Source of the DNA: Actinoplanes sp. M2I2
Lineage (GTDB): Bacteria; Actinomycetota; Actinomycetes; Mycobacteriales; Micromonosporaceae
Length of the DNA stretch: 64,000 nucleotides
Direction: 5' to 3'
Assembly (NCBI RefSeq): GCF_023544445.1
Contig: NZ_JALPVJ010000017.1
Coordinates: 163,857 to 227,856, forward strand
Below the pieces are notes generated by a model. It made no database searches. It had not been told where the DNA came from and saw nothing but the letters and a program-made list of their open reading frames with translations. Made by a program: the position numbers and the translations under genes. Positions within the stretch are counted from its first letter, which is position 1. Each line of letters opens with the position of its first letter. Positions 43,027-51,486 of the stretch are shown in pieces.

Positions 43027-43380
43027 GTGAACTTTCCTCTGGATGAGCTGGGGCCGGCCGTGACGGCTCGGGCGGAGACTTGGGAGCGGCTGAGGCTCGA
43101 CTGGCAGATCCGCCCGGTCGCGCCGAACCACGGCAAGCCGGTGGTTGTCAGCGAATTCGAGTCGACGACCTGGCTGGGCGGCCTGCTGATTTGGATCAGC
43201 GGCGAAGCGGAGCTCGATGCCGTTCGCGTCTCCGATGATCAAGCGGTCAGCAAGCATTACGACCTGACCGGTCTGGACGGTCTTGAGGCGCTGCTTGGTG
43301 AACTGGACGCGCTGCTGACCGCCGGTCACGTTCCCGATGCCGCCGTCGTCCATCAGTGTCCGGCAGCACCTGCCTCGTGA
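43027..43380 (+). CDS. Small cytosolic protein, unknown
   Basis: A 117-residue protein with alternating strands and helices: RLRLDWQIRPVAPNHGKPVVV, TTWLGGLLIWISGEAELDAV and a C-terminal helical DGLEALLGELDALLTAGHVP. The layout recalls small immunity or DUF proteins of actinobacteria, but I cannot name a family. GTG 43027 is the start. It lies between the dehydrogenase fragment and a large hairpin, within the possible 3.2-kb inserted segment. Confidence 0.5.
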   Translation: MNFPLDELGPAVTARAETWERLRLDWQIRPVAPNHGKPVVVSEFESTTWLGGLLIWISGEAELDAVRVSDDQAVSKHYDLTGLDGLEALLGELDALLTAGHVPDAAVVHQCPAAPAS

Positions 43381-43641
43381 CGTTGCCGGCGCGGCTGCCA
43401 CCTCGTGTCGGGCGATGGCTGCTCAGAGCGCTCCGGCCAGGCGGTCTTGGCATGGCGCAGGGCGGGTTTGGCGGTGAGGCCGAACATCGCTGCGATGTAC
43501 AGCGGCTCGGGCCACGTCACCGATGGCGTGCAGTGCTTCGCCGGCCGCCAGCAGAGTAACACCCGTCCTGACCGGGTTGCCGACTATCCGTGTGATTCGT
43601 TGGTGGCGGGTCGGACCGGATGGATGTGCCACCGCTCCCTC

Positions 43642-43686
43642 ACTCGGCGACGCGATCCGAAACGGTACGGGATCGCGTCGCCGAGT
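43642..43686. terminator. Large bidirectional stem-loop, 17-bp perfect stem
   Basis: Arms 43642-43658 and 43670-43686 (ACTCGGCGACGCGATCC and complement) with an 11-base loop. It lies between convergent genes at 43380 and 43754 and is the best terminator in the window. The surrounding 43381-43753 stretch has no other gene I can support. Confidence 0.7.
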
Positions 43687-43753
43687 TCGGCTGCCGTTCA
43701 ACCGCGGCGCTCCCGCGGGCAATGGCGTCGTCGGGGTCGTCGTCAGTCGGTTG

Positions 43754-44236
43754 TCAGTTGCGGGGGGTGCGGATCAGCGGGGAGTCGCACCAGCCGTTGG
43801 AGTTGCCGTTGAGGTAGACGCGGGCGTAGACACCGACGGTGTTTCCCGCGTCGTGCCAAGTCTGCTCCCAGTTGCCGCCTGTGCTCCCGATGCTGTCGAC
43901 GTCGTGCAGGGTGTCCGCGGATCCGCCCCAGGCCCGGATGATCGGCCGGCTGCGGTCCGTCTGGTACGTGGAGACCACCATGCGCGACGGCGTGAACGAC
44001 GGGGTGGTGTCCCAGCCGAACCACCAGATCCGGAACTGGTCGAGATTGTCGCTGTTCCATTCGATATTGAAGTCGAAATCGACTGTCCGGTTGCTGACCG
44101 GGATCACGCAGCTCTTGTAGTGCCACCCTGAGGCGGACGCCGGCTGCGGGGCCACCGCCGCGGCCGCGCCCAGGCCGACCAGCAGAGCCACTATGGAGTG
44201 CAGGACGCGTCGGGGTGCGGCAAGACGTACGGACAT
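43754..44236 (-). CDS. Small secreted protein, unknown
   Basis: A 160-residue exported protein. It has a signal peptide of ~36 residues (RRVLHSIVALLVGLGAAAAV, then PQPASASG with a likely cut after ASA). The mature part is rich in Trp, Asn, Asp and Tyr (IEWNSDNLDQFRIWWFGWDT), with two cysteines placed to form a disulfide (C near 43 and 152). The beta-rich composition suggests a carbohydrate-binding or jelly-roll-like domain. No family is recognised. ATG 44236 has GGGAG 9 bases upstream. Confidence 0.65.
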   Translation of the reverse strand: MSVRLAAPRRVLHSIVALLVGLGAAAAVAPQPASASGWHYKSCVIPVSNRTVDFDFNIEWNSDNLDQFRIWWFGWDTTPSFTPSRMVVSTYQTDRSRPIIRAWGGSADTLHDVDSIGSTGGNWEQTWHDAGNTVGVYARVYLNGNSNGWCDSPLIRTPRN

Positions 44237-44474
44237 TCTTCGGCTCCCTTGTGTCGGTTACCCTCACACTCTAGAGAAGTTGATCAATTCACGGTAAGCG
44301 CCGGCCACCGTGAAGTGGCTGTGCTCGGTGGGCAGAGGCCGGCACCCTCGTCCTCGGCTGCGTCGTCTACATCCTGACGCGCAGTCCGATCCGGGACCGC
44401 GCAGATCGAGAATCGTAGGGCTCGGCACGACCGGTATCGCGGACCAGACCGGTAACTTTGGAGAATTGCTTCTT

Positions 44475-44648
44475 ATGCATAGACCAAGGCGCTTTACGCT
44501 TGTTTACGCCTTCTCTGCAGGATTTGTCTTGCTCGGAGTTGCGCTCGCCACCATGAATCGAGGCGACGCAGTGGGCGTTTCAACGGGGCTGGCAATGGTA
44601 GCGACCGGTATCGCAGTTCCTCTGTTGTTACGGGCTGGGAAACGCTAG
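44475..44648 (+). CDS. 57-residue two-helix membrane protein
   Basis: Two hydrophobic segments (FTLVYAFSAGFVLLGVALA and VSTGLAMVATGIAVPLLL) are joined by a short loop with TMNRGD, and both ends are basic. ATG 44475 has GGAGAA 12 bases upstream. Its third codons are A/T-richer than usual here, hinting at the same foreign origin as the 41.8-kb gene. No family recognised, and a small-protein or toxin-like role is possible. Confidence 0.45.
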   Translation: MHRPRRFTLVYAFSAGFVLLGVALATMNRGDAVGVSTGLAMVATGIAVPLLLRAGKR

Positions 44649-44676
44649 CCGGCTAAGCAGACGCCAGTCCGGGATG

Positions 44677-45153
44677 TCAGCGGTCGACCAATGTCTTGAT
44701 GCCATGGTGCTGCAGCAGTGCGGGCATGGGGTCGTCGGCGTATCGGCGCCTCGGTCGCCAGACCTTTCCCACATCGATCGGGGAGTTGGGTCCGGGCACA
44801 TCGTAGGGGCCGCCGCGGGGATGGACCTGCAGCGTGCTTCCCCATAGTCCGGTGTCCCGCCAGCCCATGCGCTCGATGTCGCTCCAGGCGTAGGACCGGC
44901 TCAAGGCTCTACCGGCCCGCAGGAGCAGTCCTTTGTCGTCGCTGAGCACCGTGTTGTGCCGGCGGGCGACCGCGATGGAGAACGAGGCGGCAACGCCGCC
45001 TACCGCGTACCAGCTGACGTAACCGGTAGCCAACGCGCCGATGACGATCGCGATCGCTGCAACGCCGGGTATCGCGATGGCCGGCCAGAGCCGAGTCTGC
45101 GCGAGAATGCGCACCTCGCCGACCGGCTGTACGGAATCCCCCACGGCGCCCAT
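44677..45153 (-). CDS. Two-helix membrane protein with PH-like tail
   Basis: A 158-residue protein. Helices at ~27-45 (AIAIPGVAAIAIVIGALATG) and ~50-65 (WYAVGGVAASFSIAVA) precede a cytosolic beta-rich domain (VLSDDKGLLLRAGRALSRSY, SDIERMGWRD) resembling bacterial PH domains. ATG 45153 is favoured over an in-frame TTG 12 bases upstream. It is divergent from the next membrane gene. Function unknown. Confidence 0.55.
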   Translation of the reverse strand: MGAVGDSVQPVGEVRILAQTRLWPAIAIPGVAAIAIVIGALATGYVSWYAVGGVAASFSIAVARRHNTVLSDDKGLLLRAGRALSRSYAWSDIERMGWRDTGLWGSTLQVHPRGGPYDVPGPNSPIDVGKVWRPRRRYADDPMPALLQHHGIKTLVDR

Positions 45154-45243
45154 CGTAGTGGGCAAGATCGATGAGTCAGGAGGCGCTCGGAGCCTCGGCC
45201 TGGGTGGGGGTTGTGATCCGCGTACGCCGGGAAAAGAGCAGGC

Positions 45244-45831
45244 ATGAGCGACGTCGATGAATACGGTCGGATGTCACCCGAAGGTGCAAAAAGCTATTGG
45301 TGGCTCCGGATTCCCTGGTGGGTACGCGGGGCGGTGGCCGGCTTGTTCTTCGGCACAGCCATGTTCATCGTCTCGTGGGCGAGCGACGACGACCCCGACT
45401 CGGCAGGCGAGCTCGTCGGCGCTGCAGCCTCAGCAGTGCTGTTCGGGATCGTGTTCGGTCTTCTCATGAGGTCTCAGGAGCGACGGATGTTCGAAGCCGA
45501 CGGGCAGGTGCTGAGCCCGGAAGAGCGAATCATGGTCGTGCGCAGCGTTGATGCCGGGCGGTGGCCGGACGATGCACGACTGTATCCAGGTGCGCGCCGT
45601 CTGGTGGACCAGAAGCTACGCCGCAGACTGGCGCCGGCAGTCGAGATCGCGGTGTTCGGCTTGATGCTCGCCATGTTCGTCCTCAAGGCGGTCCTCAATG
45701 GGCCGTGGTGGTGGCTCGCCGTGGTGTTCTGGGCCATCGTGGGCCCTTGGTCGATGCGGAACACCAGGCGCAGCCGTGCAGCGGCGCAGTCCCTGCGTGA
45801 CGTGGGCGAGCCGCGCGGGTCAACCACCTGA
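45244..45831 (+). CDS. Four-helix membrane protein, unknown
   Basis: A 195-residue protein with helix pairs at ~24-45 and ~58-75, then ~134-150 and ~153-170. They are separated by a cytosolic loop with RSQERRMFEADGQVL and VRSVDAGRWPDDARLYPGAR. The loop resembles a DUF3592/PH-like insert but is not diagnostic. ATG 45244. It converges on the sugar dehydrogenase gene, whose stop is 47 bases away. It is the last gene of the possible inserted segment. Confidence 0.6.
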   Translation: MSDVDEYGRMSPEGAKSYWWLRIPWWVRGAVAGLFFGTAMFIVSWASDDDPDSAGELVGAAASAVLFGIVFGLLMRSQERRMFEADGQVLSPEERIMVVRSVDAGRWPDDARLYPGARRLVDQKLRRRLAPAVEIAVFGLMLAMFVLKAVLNGPWWWLAVVFWAIVGPWSMRNTRRSRAAAQSLRDVGEPRGSTT

Positions 45832-45877
45832 AGCAGGTGGCAGCGGGTAGTACGTCGTGCACCGGCATGGCTGTCGG

Positions 45878-47518
45878 TCAGCCGGCCACGGTGACCTTGA
45901 AGATCCTCTCGTCGCTGTTGCGGGGCACGCTGTCCTTGTCGCCGCCGGTGCTGGTGGTCAGCCACAGGTTGCCGTCGGTCGACGGCTCGATGGTGCGCAG
46001 CCGGCCGTAGGTGCCGACGAAGTACTGCTGGACGTCGGTCAGGGTGTCGCCGCTGATCGCCGCCCGGTAGACCCGGGCGCCGCGCAGGCAGGCGAGGTAG
46101 AGCACGTCGCGGACGATCGCGATGCCGCTGCAGGACGCCTGGGCGACCGGGTACGTCCGTACCGGAGCCACCAGGCCCGGCCCGGCGCAGTCGCCGGTCG
46201 TACCCTCGCAGGCCGGCCACCCGTAGTTGCCACCCTTGACCACGAGGTTCGTCTCGTCCATCACGTTGTTGCCGAACTCCTGCTGCCACAACCGGCCCTG
46301 CGAATCGAACGCGAGCCCCTGCGGGTTGCGGTGCCCATAGCTCCACACAGGACTGCCCGCGAACGGGTTGTCGGCCGGCACGCCACCGTCGGGCCGCAGC
46401 CGCAGCACCTTGCCGCCCAGATTGCTCAGGTCTTGCGCCTGGTCCGGGTCCTGACCGTCGCCGGCCGCGGCGTACAGCATGCCGTCCGGGCCGAAGCGCA
46501 GCCGTCCGCCGTTGTGGTACTTGTTGCGCGGGATCCCGGTCAGCAGCACCTCGAGGGTGTCGGGGCGCAGCGTGTCGTCGTAGCGGAGGCGGACGATCCG
46601 GTTGTCCGTGGCGCTGGTGTGATAGACGTACAGCCACCGGTCGGCGGCGAAATCAGGCCCGACCGCCAACCCGAGCAGGCCGCCCTCGCCGTTGGTGCCT
46701 TCGACACCGGGGACCGTGCCGATGCTGTGTTTGCCGCTGCCGTCGGGGTTCATCGCGATGACGTCGAAGACATCGCGCTGGCCGTAGAGGACCGTGCCGT
46801 CGGGCGTCTGGACCAGCCCCCACGGCAGGTCCGACTCGGTGGTCACCTGGGTCGTGACACACACCGGGTTGGTGCAGCTGGTCCCGGTGGTGACCGCCAC
46901 CGTGGCGCTGCGGGCCGACGTGTTGCCCTGGGCGTCGCGGGCGGCCACGGCGTACCGGTATCGGGTCCCTGGGCGCAGCCCGCTGTCGGTGAAGGTGGTC
47001 GCGGCCGAGCCGGTGACCGTGCCGACCGCGGTGCCGTTGCGGTAGACCAGGTACGCGGTGACGGCCACGTTGTCGGTGGCGGCCGTCCATGTCAGGGTGG
47101 CCGTGGTGCCGGTCGCGGTGCCGCTCAGCCCGCGCGGGCTGGTGGGCGCCTGCTCGTCGGCCTCGCAGAACGGCGGGGTGACCGGCACGGTCGGGCCGGC
47201 CTGCGACACGTTCCCGGCCCGGTCGCGGGCGTTGACATACCAGCCCCACGTGGCGCCGCCGACGACCGGCAGGCTCGCCGATGTCGTGGTGCCCGGCACC
47301 GACGTCACGAGCTGACCGTCGTGATAGATGTCGTAGGCGTCGACGCCGACGTCGTCGGTGGCGGCCGACCAGCTCAGCTCGACCGAGTCACACGTGAGCG
47401 CGCCGGCGCGCAGCTCGGCCGGCGCGCTCGGCGGCGTGGTGTCGACCGCGGCCGCCGACGGCACAGAGCTGCCGGCCGCGATCAGGGCGGAGATCAGGGA
47501 CACCGCGACAGCGCGCAT
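45878..47518 (-). CDS. Secreted PQQ-type sugar dehydrogenase (GDH-B/HHIP-like propeller) with two FN3 domains
   Basis: A 546-residue exported enzyme. It has a signal peptide (~1-25), FN3 domain 1 (~30-115, APAELRAGALTCDSVELSWS), FN3 domain 2 (~120-210, TATLTWTAATDNVAVTAYLV) and a six-bladed soluble-glucose-dehydrogenase-type propeller (~215-546). The propeller shows LPWGLVQTPDGTVLYGQRDV, NGEGGLLGLAVGPDF, NKYHNGGRLRFGPDG and SYGHRNPQGLAFD. It would oxidise aldoses to lactones outside the cell. GGAAAGG lies 8 bases before ATG 47518. A broken 3' copy lies at 42.6 kb. Confidence 0.87.
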   Translation of the reverse strand: MRAVAVSLISALIAAGSSVPSAAAVDTTPPSAPAELRAGALTCDSVELSWSAATDDVGVDAYDIYHDGQLVTSVPGTTTSASLPVVGGATWGWYVNARDRAGNVSQAGPTVPVTPPFCEADEQAPTSPRGLSGTATGTTATLTWTAATDNVAVTAYLVYRNGTAVGTVTGSAATTFTDSGLRPGTRYRYAVAARDAQGNTSARSATVAVTTGTSCTNPVCVTTQVTTESDLPWGLVQTPDGTVLYGQRDVFDVIAMNPDGSGKHSIGTVPGVEGTNGEGGLLGLAVGPDFAADRWLYVYHTSATDNRIVRLRYDDTLRPDTLEVLLTGIPRNKYHNGGRLRFGPDGMLYAAAGDGQDPDQAQDLSNLGGKVLRLRPDGGVPADNPFAGSPVWSYGHRNPQGLAFDSQGRLWQQEFGNNVMDETNLVVKGGNYGWPACEGTTGDCAGPGLVAPVRTYPVAQASCSGIAIVRDVLYLACLRGARVYRAAISGDTLTDVQQYFVGTYGRLRTIEPSTDGNLWLTTSTGGDKDSVPRNSDERIFKVTVAG

Positions 47519-47538
47519 GGGAAACACCTTTCCAAGCT

Positions 47539-48567
47539 TCAGTACGGGTATCCGGGCACGCCGAGCGTGATGGTGGAGATGCCGTAGTCGCCGGTCCGCC
47601 CGGCCGTGATGAACAGCGTGCGCCGGTCGGGTCCGCCGAACGCCGCGTTGGTGGCCCCGGCGCCGGCCGCGATCGTGCCCAGTTCGGCGCCGGCCGGTGA
47701 GAACACGTGCACCCGGCCCTCGTTGTGCGAGACCCAGTAGAGGTTGCCGGCGCAGTCCACGGTCACCCCGTCCGGGCCGGTGATGGCCGCGAAGACCGTC
47801 CGCGCCCCGGTGCTGCCGTCGGGCTGCACGGCGTACGCGTAGATCCGGTTCTCCGCGTTCGCCCCGACGTACAAGGTGCGGCCGTCGGGGGACAGGGCGA
47901 TGCCGTTGGGCTGGCGCAGGGTGTCGTCGACCAGGGAGACCTGCCCGTTCACGACCCGGAACACCCCGGTCCGGCCGCCCATCTCGTCGGCCCGCCGGCC
48001 CCGCTGGAAGTTCGGGTCGGTGAAGTACACGACGCCGTCGGCGCGGACGGTGACGTCGTTGGGGGAGTTGAACGCCCGGCCCTGGAAGGTGGCCGCGACC
48101 ACGGTACGGGCCCCGTCGGACAGCCGGAACGCCGAGACGGTACGGGTGTCGTGGGTGGCGGCGATGAGCTGCTGCCCGTCCGGGCTCAGCGCCAGGCCGT
48201 TGCTGCCGGAGGCGGCCACGAACGACTGGGCCGGCGCCGGCGGGGCCAGCCGCCGGATCGTCGACGGCTGCACCTGCTGGGTGCCGGTGGCCGTACCCAT
48301 GTCCGACACGAGCAGGTGACCCGGGCCGGCGATCCAGACCGGACCTTCGAGGAACGAGAAGCCGCCCTGTACGCGCGTGGCCGACAGCGTGGTCCCGGGC
48401 AGGGGTGGCTGCGGGGGAGTGCCGGGCTCGCACACTCCCGCCGGGGCGCCGGGCGGAGTGTCCGGGTCCGCGGCGGCCGCGGTAGCCGGTGCCGAGGCGA
48501 GCAGCAGACAGGCGGTGCCGACGGCGGCCAGCAGACGCCGTCGCGACCGCAAAGTATCGACGCTCAT
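47539..48567 (-). CDS. Secreted SMP-30/gluconolactonase-like protein
   Basis: A 342-residue exported beta-propeller. The twin-Arg-like n-region (RSRRRLLAAVGTACLLLASA) ends at a cut near Ala32. The propeller repeats contain SFLEGPVWIAGPGHLLVSDM, FNSPNDVTVRADGVVYFTDP, LRQPNGIALSPDGRTLYVG and GPDGVTVDCAGNLYW. The Glu of EGP, the Asn of SPND and a late Asp correspond to metal ligands of the SMP-30 family. Likely lactone hydrolase for the dehydrogenase product. It is 20 bases upstream of that gene and co-transcribed. ATG 48567. Confidence 0.85.
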   Translation of the reverse strand: MSVDTLRSRRRLLAAVGTACLLLASAPATAAAADPDTPPGAPAGVCEPGTPPQPPLPGTTLSATRVQGGFSFLEGPVWIAGPGHLLVSDMGTATGTQQVQPSTIRRLAPPAPAQSFVAASGSNGLALSPDGQQLIAATHDTRTVSAFRLSDGARTVVAATFQGRAFNSPNDVTVRADGVVYFTDPNFQRGRRADEMGGRTGVFRVVNGQVSLVDDTLRQPNGIALSPDGRTLYVGANAENRIYAYAVQPDGSTGARTVFAAITGPDGVTVDCAGNLYWVSHNEGRVHVFSPAGAELGTIAAGAGATNAAFGGPDRRTLFITAGRTGDYGISTITLGVPGYPY

Positions 48568-48662
48568 GGTTGTTAACGTAACATTCTTCCAACGCCGCGC
48601 TTCCGGCACTCAGCTGATGATGGTGCACTTGGCGGGCTTTTGAGACATCCGTCTTGATGCTG

Positions 48663-48676
48663 TGGGAGCGCTCCCG
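48663..48676. promoter_or_regulatory. CebR-like operator
   Basis: TGGGAGCGCTCCCG differs at one end base from the CebR consensus TGGGAGCGCTCCCA known from Streptomyces cellulose and cellobiose genes. It lies 69 bases upstream of the GH62 ATG in the divergent region shared with the lactonase gene. It is probably bound by a LacI-family CebR-type repressor encoded elsewhere, linking the genes to cello-oligosaccharide induction. A second small palindrome (TGTTAACGTAACA) lies near 48570. Confidence 0.75.
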
Positions 48677-48744
48677 TATTGTGCCGAACAGGTGTTAACG
48701 CTCACCTTCGCGGTTTGTGCTGTCGGTCTTCACGAGGAGAAACC

Positions 48745-50130
48745 ATGAGCAGGTCCGGATCGGCCAAGGTCGGCCTGGTGTCGGCCGGGGCCGCGCTGCT
48801 GGCGTCGGCCGCTGTCGTCGTGGCATTGCCGGCCGATGCCGCGGCGGCGGGCTGCTCGGTCGACTACGCGGTCTCCTCGCAATGGCAGGGCGGGTTCGGC
48901 GCCAGTGTGTCGGTCACCAACCTGGGTGACGCGCTGTCCGGCTGGAGGCTGACCTGGTCGTACGGTGCCGGGCAGAGCGTGACCCAGGCCTGGAACGCGA
49001 CGGTGACCCAGAGCGGCACGGCGGTGACCGCGGCCAACGCGAGCTACAACGGCTCGGTCGCGACCAACGGCACGGTGTCGTTCGGCTTCAACGGATCGTG
49101 GACCGGCAGCAACCCCGTTCCGAGCAGCTTCGCGCTGAACGGCGTGACCTGCACGGGCGCGACCACACCGACGTCCCCGCCGGCCACGCCCCCGTCGTCG
49201 CCTCCACCCTCGACGCCGGGCGGCACGTGCACGCTGCCGTCGAGCTACCGCTGGACCTCGAGCGGCCCGCTGGCCCAGCCCCGCTCCGGCTGGGTGTCCC
49301 TCAAGGACTTCACCACCGTCATGTACAACGGCCGGCACCTGGTGTACGCGTCCAACGTCTCCGGTTCGGGCTACGGCTCGATGAACTTCGGCCTGTTCAC
49401 GAACTGGTCCGACATGGCCACGGCCAGCCAGAACCCCATGAGCCAGGGCACGGTGGCGCCGACGCTGCTGTACTTCGCCCCCAGGAACATCTGGGTGCTG
49501 GCCTACCAGTGGGGCCCGACCGCGTTCAGCTACAAGACGTCCACCGACCCGACCAACGCCAACGGCTGGTCGGCGCCGCAGACCCTGTTCACCGGAAGCA
49601 TCACCGGCTCCAGCACCGGGGTCATCGACCAGACGCTCATCGGCGACGGCCAGAACATGTACCTGTTCTTCGCCGGCGACAACGGCAAGATCTACCGGGC
49701 GAGCATGCCGATCGGGAACTTCCCCGGCAGCTTCGGCGCCTCCTACACGACCATCATGAGCGACACGACGAACAACCTGTTCGAGGGCGTCGAGGTCTAC
49801 AAGGTCCAGGGCCAGAACCAGTACCTGATGATCGTCGAAGCCATCGGCAGCCAGGGCCGCTACTTCCGCTCGTTCACCGCCACCAGCCTGAACGGCTCAT
49901 GGACCCCGCAGGCCGCCACCGAGAGCAATCCGTTCGCGGGCAAGGCCAACAGCGGCGCCACCTGGACCAACGACATCAGCCACGGCGACCTGGTGCGCAG
50001 CAACCCGGACCAGACCAAGACCGTCGACCCGTGCAACCTGCAGCTGCTCTACCAGGGCAAGGACCCGAGCGCCGGCGGCCCCTACGACCAGTTGCCGTGG
50101 CGTCCGGGCCTGCTGACCCTGCAGCGGTAG
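48745..50130 (+). CDS. Secreted GH62 alpha-L-arabinofuranosidase with CBM2
   Basis: A 461-residue exported arabinoxylan-debranching enzyme. It has a signal peptide (~1-34, cut after AAAA), CBM2 (~36-140: CSVDYAVSSQWQGGFGASVS, WNATVT, FGFNGSW, paired end cysteines) and a Pro/Ser/Thr linker. The GH62 five-bladed propeller runs from ~165: SSYRWTSSGPLAQP, SLKDFTTVMYNGRHLVYAS, APTLLYFAPRNIWVLAYQWG, FEGVEVYKV. The catalytic acids fit the Asp in LKDFT, the Asp in VIDQTLIGD and the Glu in FEGVEV. GAGGAGA lies 6 bases before ATG 48745. A CebR-like box lies upstream. Confidence 0.93.
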   Translation: MSRSGSAKVGLVSAGAALLASAAVVVALPADAAAAGCSVDYAVSSQWQGGFGASVSVTNLGDALSGWRLTWSYGAGQSVTQAWNATVTQSGTAVTAANASYNGSVATNGTVSFGFNGSWTGSNPVPSSFALNGVTCTGATTPTSPPATPPSSPPPSTPGGTCTLPSSYRWTSSGPLAQPRSGWVSLKDFTTVMYNGRHLVYASNVSGSGYGSMNFGLFTNWSDMATASQNPMSQGTVAPTLLYFAPRNIWVLAYQWGPTAFSYKTSTDPTNANGWSAPQTLFTGSITGSSTGVIDQTLIGDGQNMYLFFAGDNGKIYRASMPIGNFPGSFGASYTTIMSDTTNNLFEGVEVYKVQGQNQYLMIVEAIGSQGRYFRSFTATSLNGSWTPQAATESNPFAGKANSGATWTNDISHGDLVRSNPDQTKTVDPCNLQLLYQGKDPSAGGPYDQLPWRPGLLTLQR

Positions 50131-50145
50131 TGACCCGGCCCGGCG

Positions 50146-50415
50146 TCAGCGGCGGCGGGCGAGGACGCGGGTGAAGCCGAGGTGGCGGCCGGTGTCGGCC
50201 CGCACGTCCTCGACCACGCCGCTGCGGCTCGACAACCGCTGCCGCCAGGCCGGTGAGTGGAAGGTCCAGAAATCCGGTTCCCGGTACGGCCGAAGGTGCT
50301 TGGCCTGGCCCGCGGCGTCGATCCGGCCCCAGTTCTCGACCATCCGTCGGGGATCGTAGCCGGAGCTCCTCGGGAACCGTGGTCGGTTCAGCCGCTGCCT
50401 CAAATCATCGGTCAT
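50146..50415 (-). pseudogene. Internally deleted SAM-dependent methyltransferase relic
   Basis: An 89-codon frame from ATG 50415. The first ~25 residues (RLNRPRFPRSSGYDPRRMVENW) resemble the start of a common class I methyltransferase, in which YDPxW is followed by GxNALWL. The rest (PDFWTFHSPAWRQRLSSRSG, GFTRVLARR) resembles that family's C-terminal end. The SAM-binding core (about 150 residues, LDLGCG and so on) is missing. The relation is from memory of the family, so moderate confidence. If real, an in-frame or nearly in-frame deletion removed the core. Confidence 0.45.
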
Positions 50416-50696
50416 CCGGGCAGGACGGCACCCGGGCTCACCAACGTCGATCGGTTTAGGCGCGAATTCAAAATTCGAAGAAACTCACCTGGTCGACGCG
50501 AAAACGGAAACTAATTCCTCTCGCTCGACGTCGGGGATCGTCCGGAGTTTCCGGGAGATCACCTGTTCAGCTATCGCCGGATCCTCCCTTCGGCCAGCAT
50601 GGGTGGAATATTCGCTCGAAAGTGATCATGTCGAAAGCTATGCGCGACGAATCAAGCAACTGAACATTTTCGTCACCGTTATAAAGGTCGTACATG

Positions 50697-50741
50697 GTGC
50701 TAACGAGCGACGGGCTCGTCCTGCATCGACGCCTTTAGCAC
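50697..50741 (+). promoter_or_regulatory. Structured leader before the first DUF4360 gene
   Basis: An outer stem GTGCTAA (50697-50703) with TTAGCAC (50735-50741) encloses an inner hairpin ACGAGC/GCTCGT (50703-50719). The ribosome site GAGG follows at about 50745, before ATG 50754. The 50416-50696 stretch is A/T-richer and includes TATAAAG near 50679 but holds no gene I can support. A regulatory fold is a hypothesis. Confidence 0.45.
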
Positions 50742-50753
50742 TGATGAGGTCAC

Positions 50754-51386
50754 ATGTTGAAATCTCTTGCCATGGGTGCGACTCTGTTCGGCGCCCTCAC
50801 CGCAGTTGTCGCTCCCGCTACGGCCGCCTCCGCGGCGCCGCCCCGCCAGATGGTCATCGACGTGATCGCCGCGAACGGCTCCGGTTGCCCGAAGGGAACC
50901 GCGCAGGTCACGGCCTCGCGGGACAGAAAAGCCTTTACCGTGACCTACAGTCAGTTCACCGCTCAGGTCGGCCCCGACTCGAAGGCGATCGACTTCCGTA
51001 AGAATTGCCAGCTCGCTCTGAATGTGCGGGTCCCACAGGGCTACACGTATGCCATCTCCAGCACCGACTACCGTGGTTTCGCCCACCTGGAGCGTGGCGC
51101 CTCCGGCTCGCAGTCGGCCAATTACTACTTCCAGGGTGAACGGCAGAACTCGCGAATCCGCCACAACTTCGCCGGCCCCATGGACGGTGACTGGCAGCGC
51201 ACCGACAAGGTGGCCATCCGTTCCCTCTCGTTCCGGCCCTGTGGAGAGCAGCGGTATCTGAACGTCAACACCGAACTGCGCGTGAACCGTGGCCTGTCCA
51301 GCAGCAGGAAGACCAGCATGCTGACCATGGACTCCACCGACGGCACCATCGACACCGTCTATCACCTCGCCTGGAAGAAGTGCTAG
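50754..51386 (+). CDS. Secreted DUF4360 protein
   Basis: A 210-residue exported protein. The signal peptide is 1-~28 (LKSLAMGATLFGALTAVVAP). The mature DUF4360 domain has ANGSGCPKGTAQVTASRDRK, AFTVTYSQFTAQVG, DFRKNCQLALNVRVPQGYTY and YYFQGERQNSRIRHNFAGP, ending WKKC. Four cysteines probably form disulfides. DUF4360 proteins are secreted by actinomycetes and fungi with no proven activity. It is followed 100 bases later by a close paralogue. Its codon choice is less extreme in G/C than the paralogue. Confidence 0.8.
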   Translation: MLKSLAMGATLFGALTAVVAPATAASAAPPRQMVIDVIAANGSGCPKGTAQVTASRDRKAFTVTYSQFTAQVGPDSKAIDFRKNCQLALNVRVPQGYTYAISSTDYRGFAHLERGASGSQSANYYFQGERQNSRIRHNFAGPMDGDWQRTDKVAIRSLSFRPCGEQRYLNVNTELRVNRGLSSSRKTSMLTMDSTDGTIDTVYHLAWKKC

Positions 51387-51486
51387 ACATCCCCCGGCTC
51401 GGGAATTCCGCTGCGCAGATGAATGCAGCCGGCGCGAGCCCGATCCGTTTTCCAAGCCAACAATAGTCGCCTATCTAAGGAACTCC

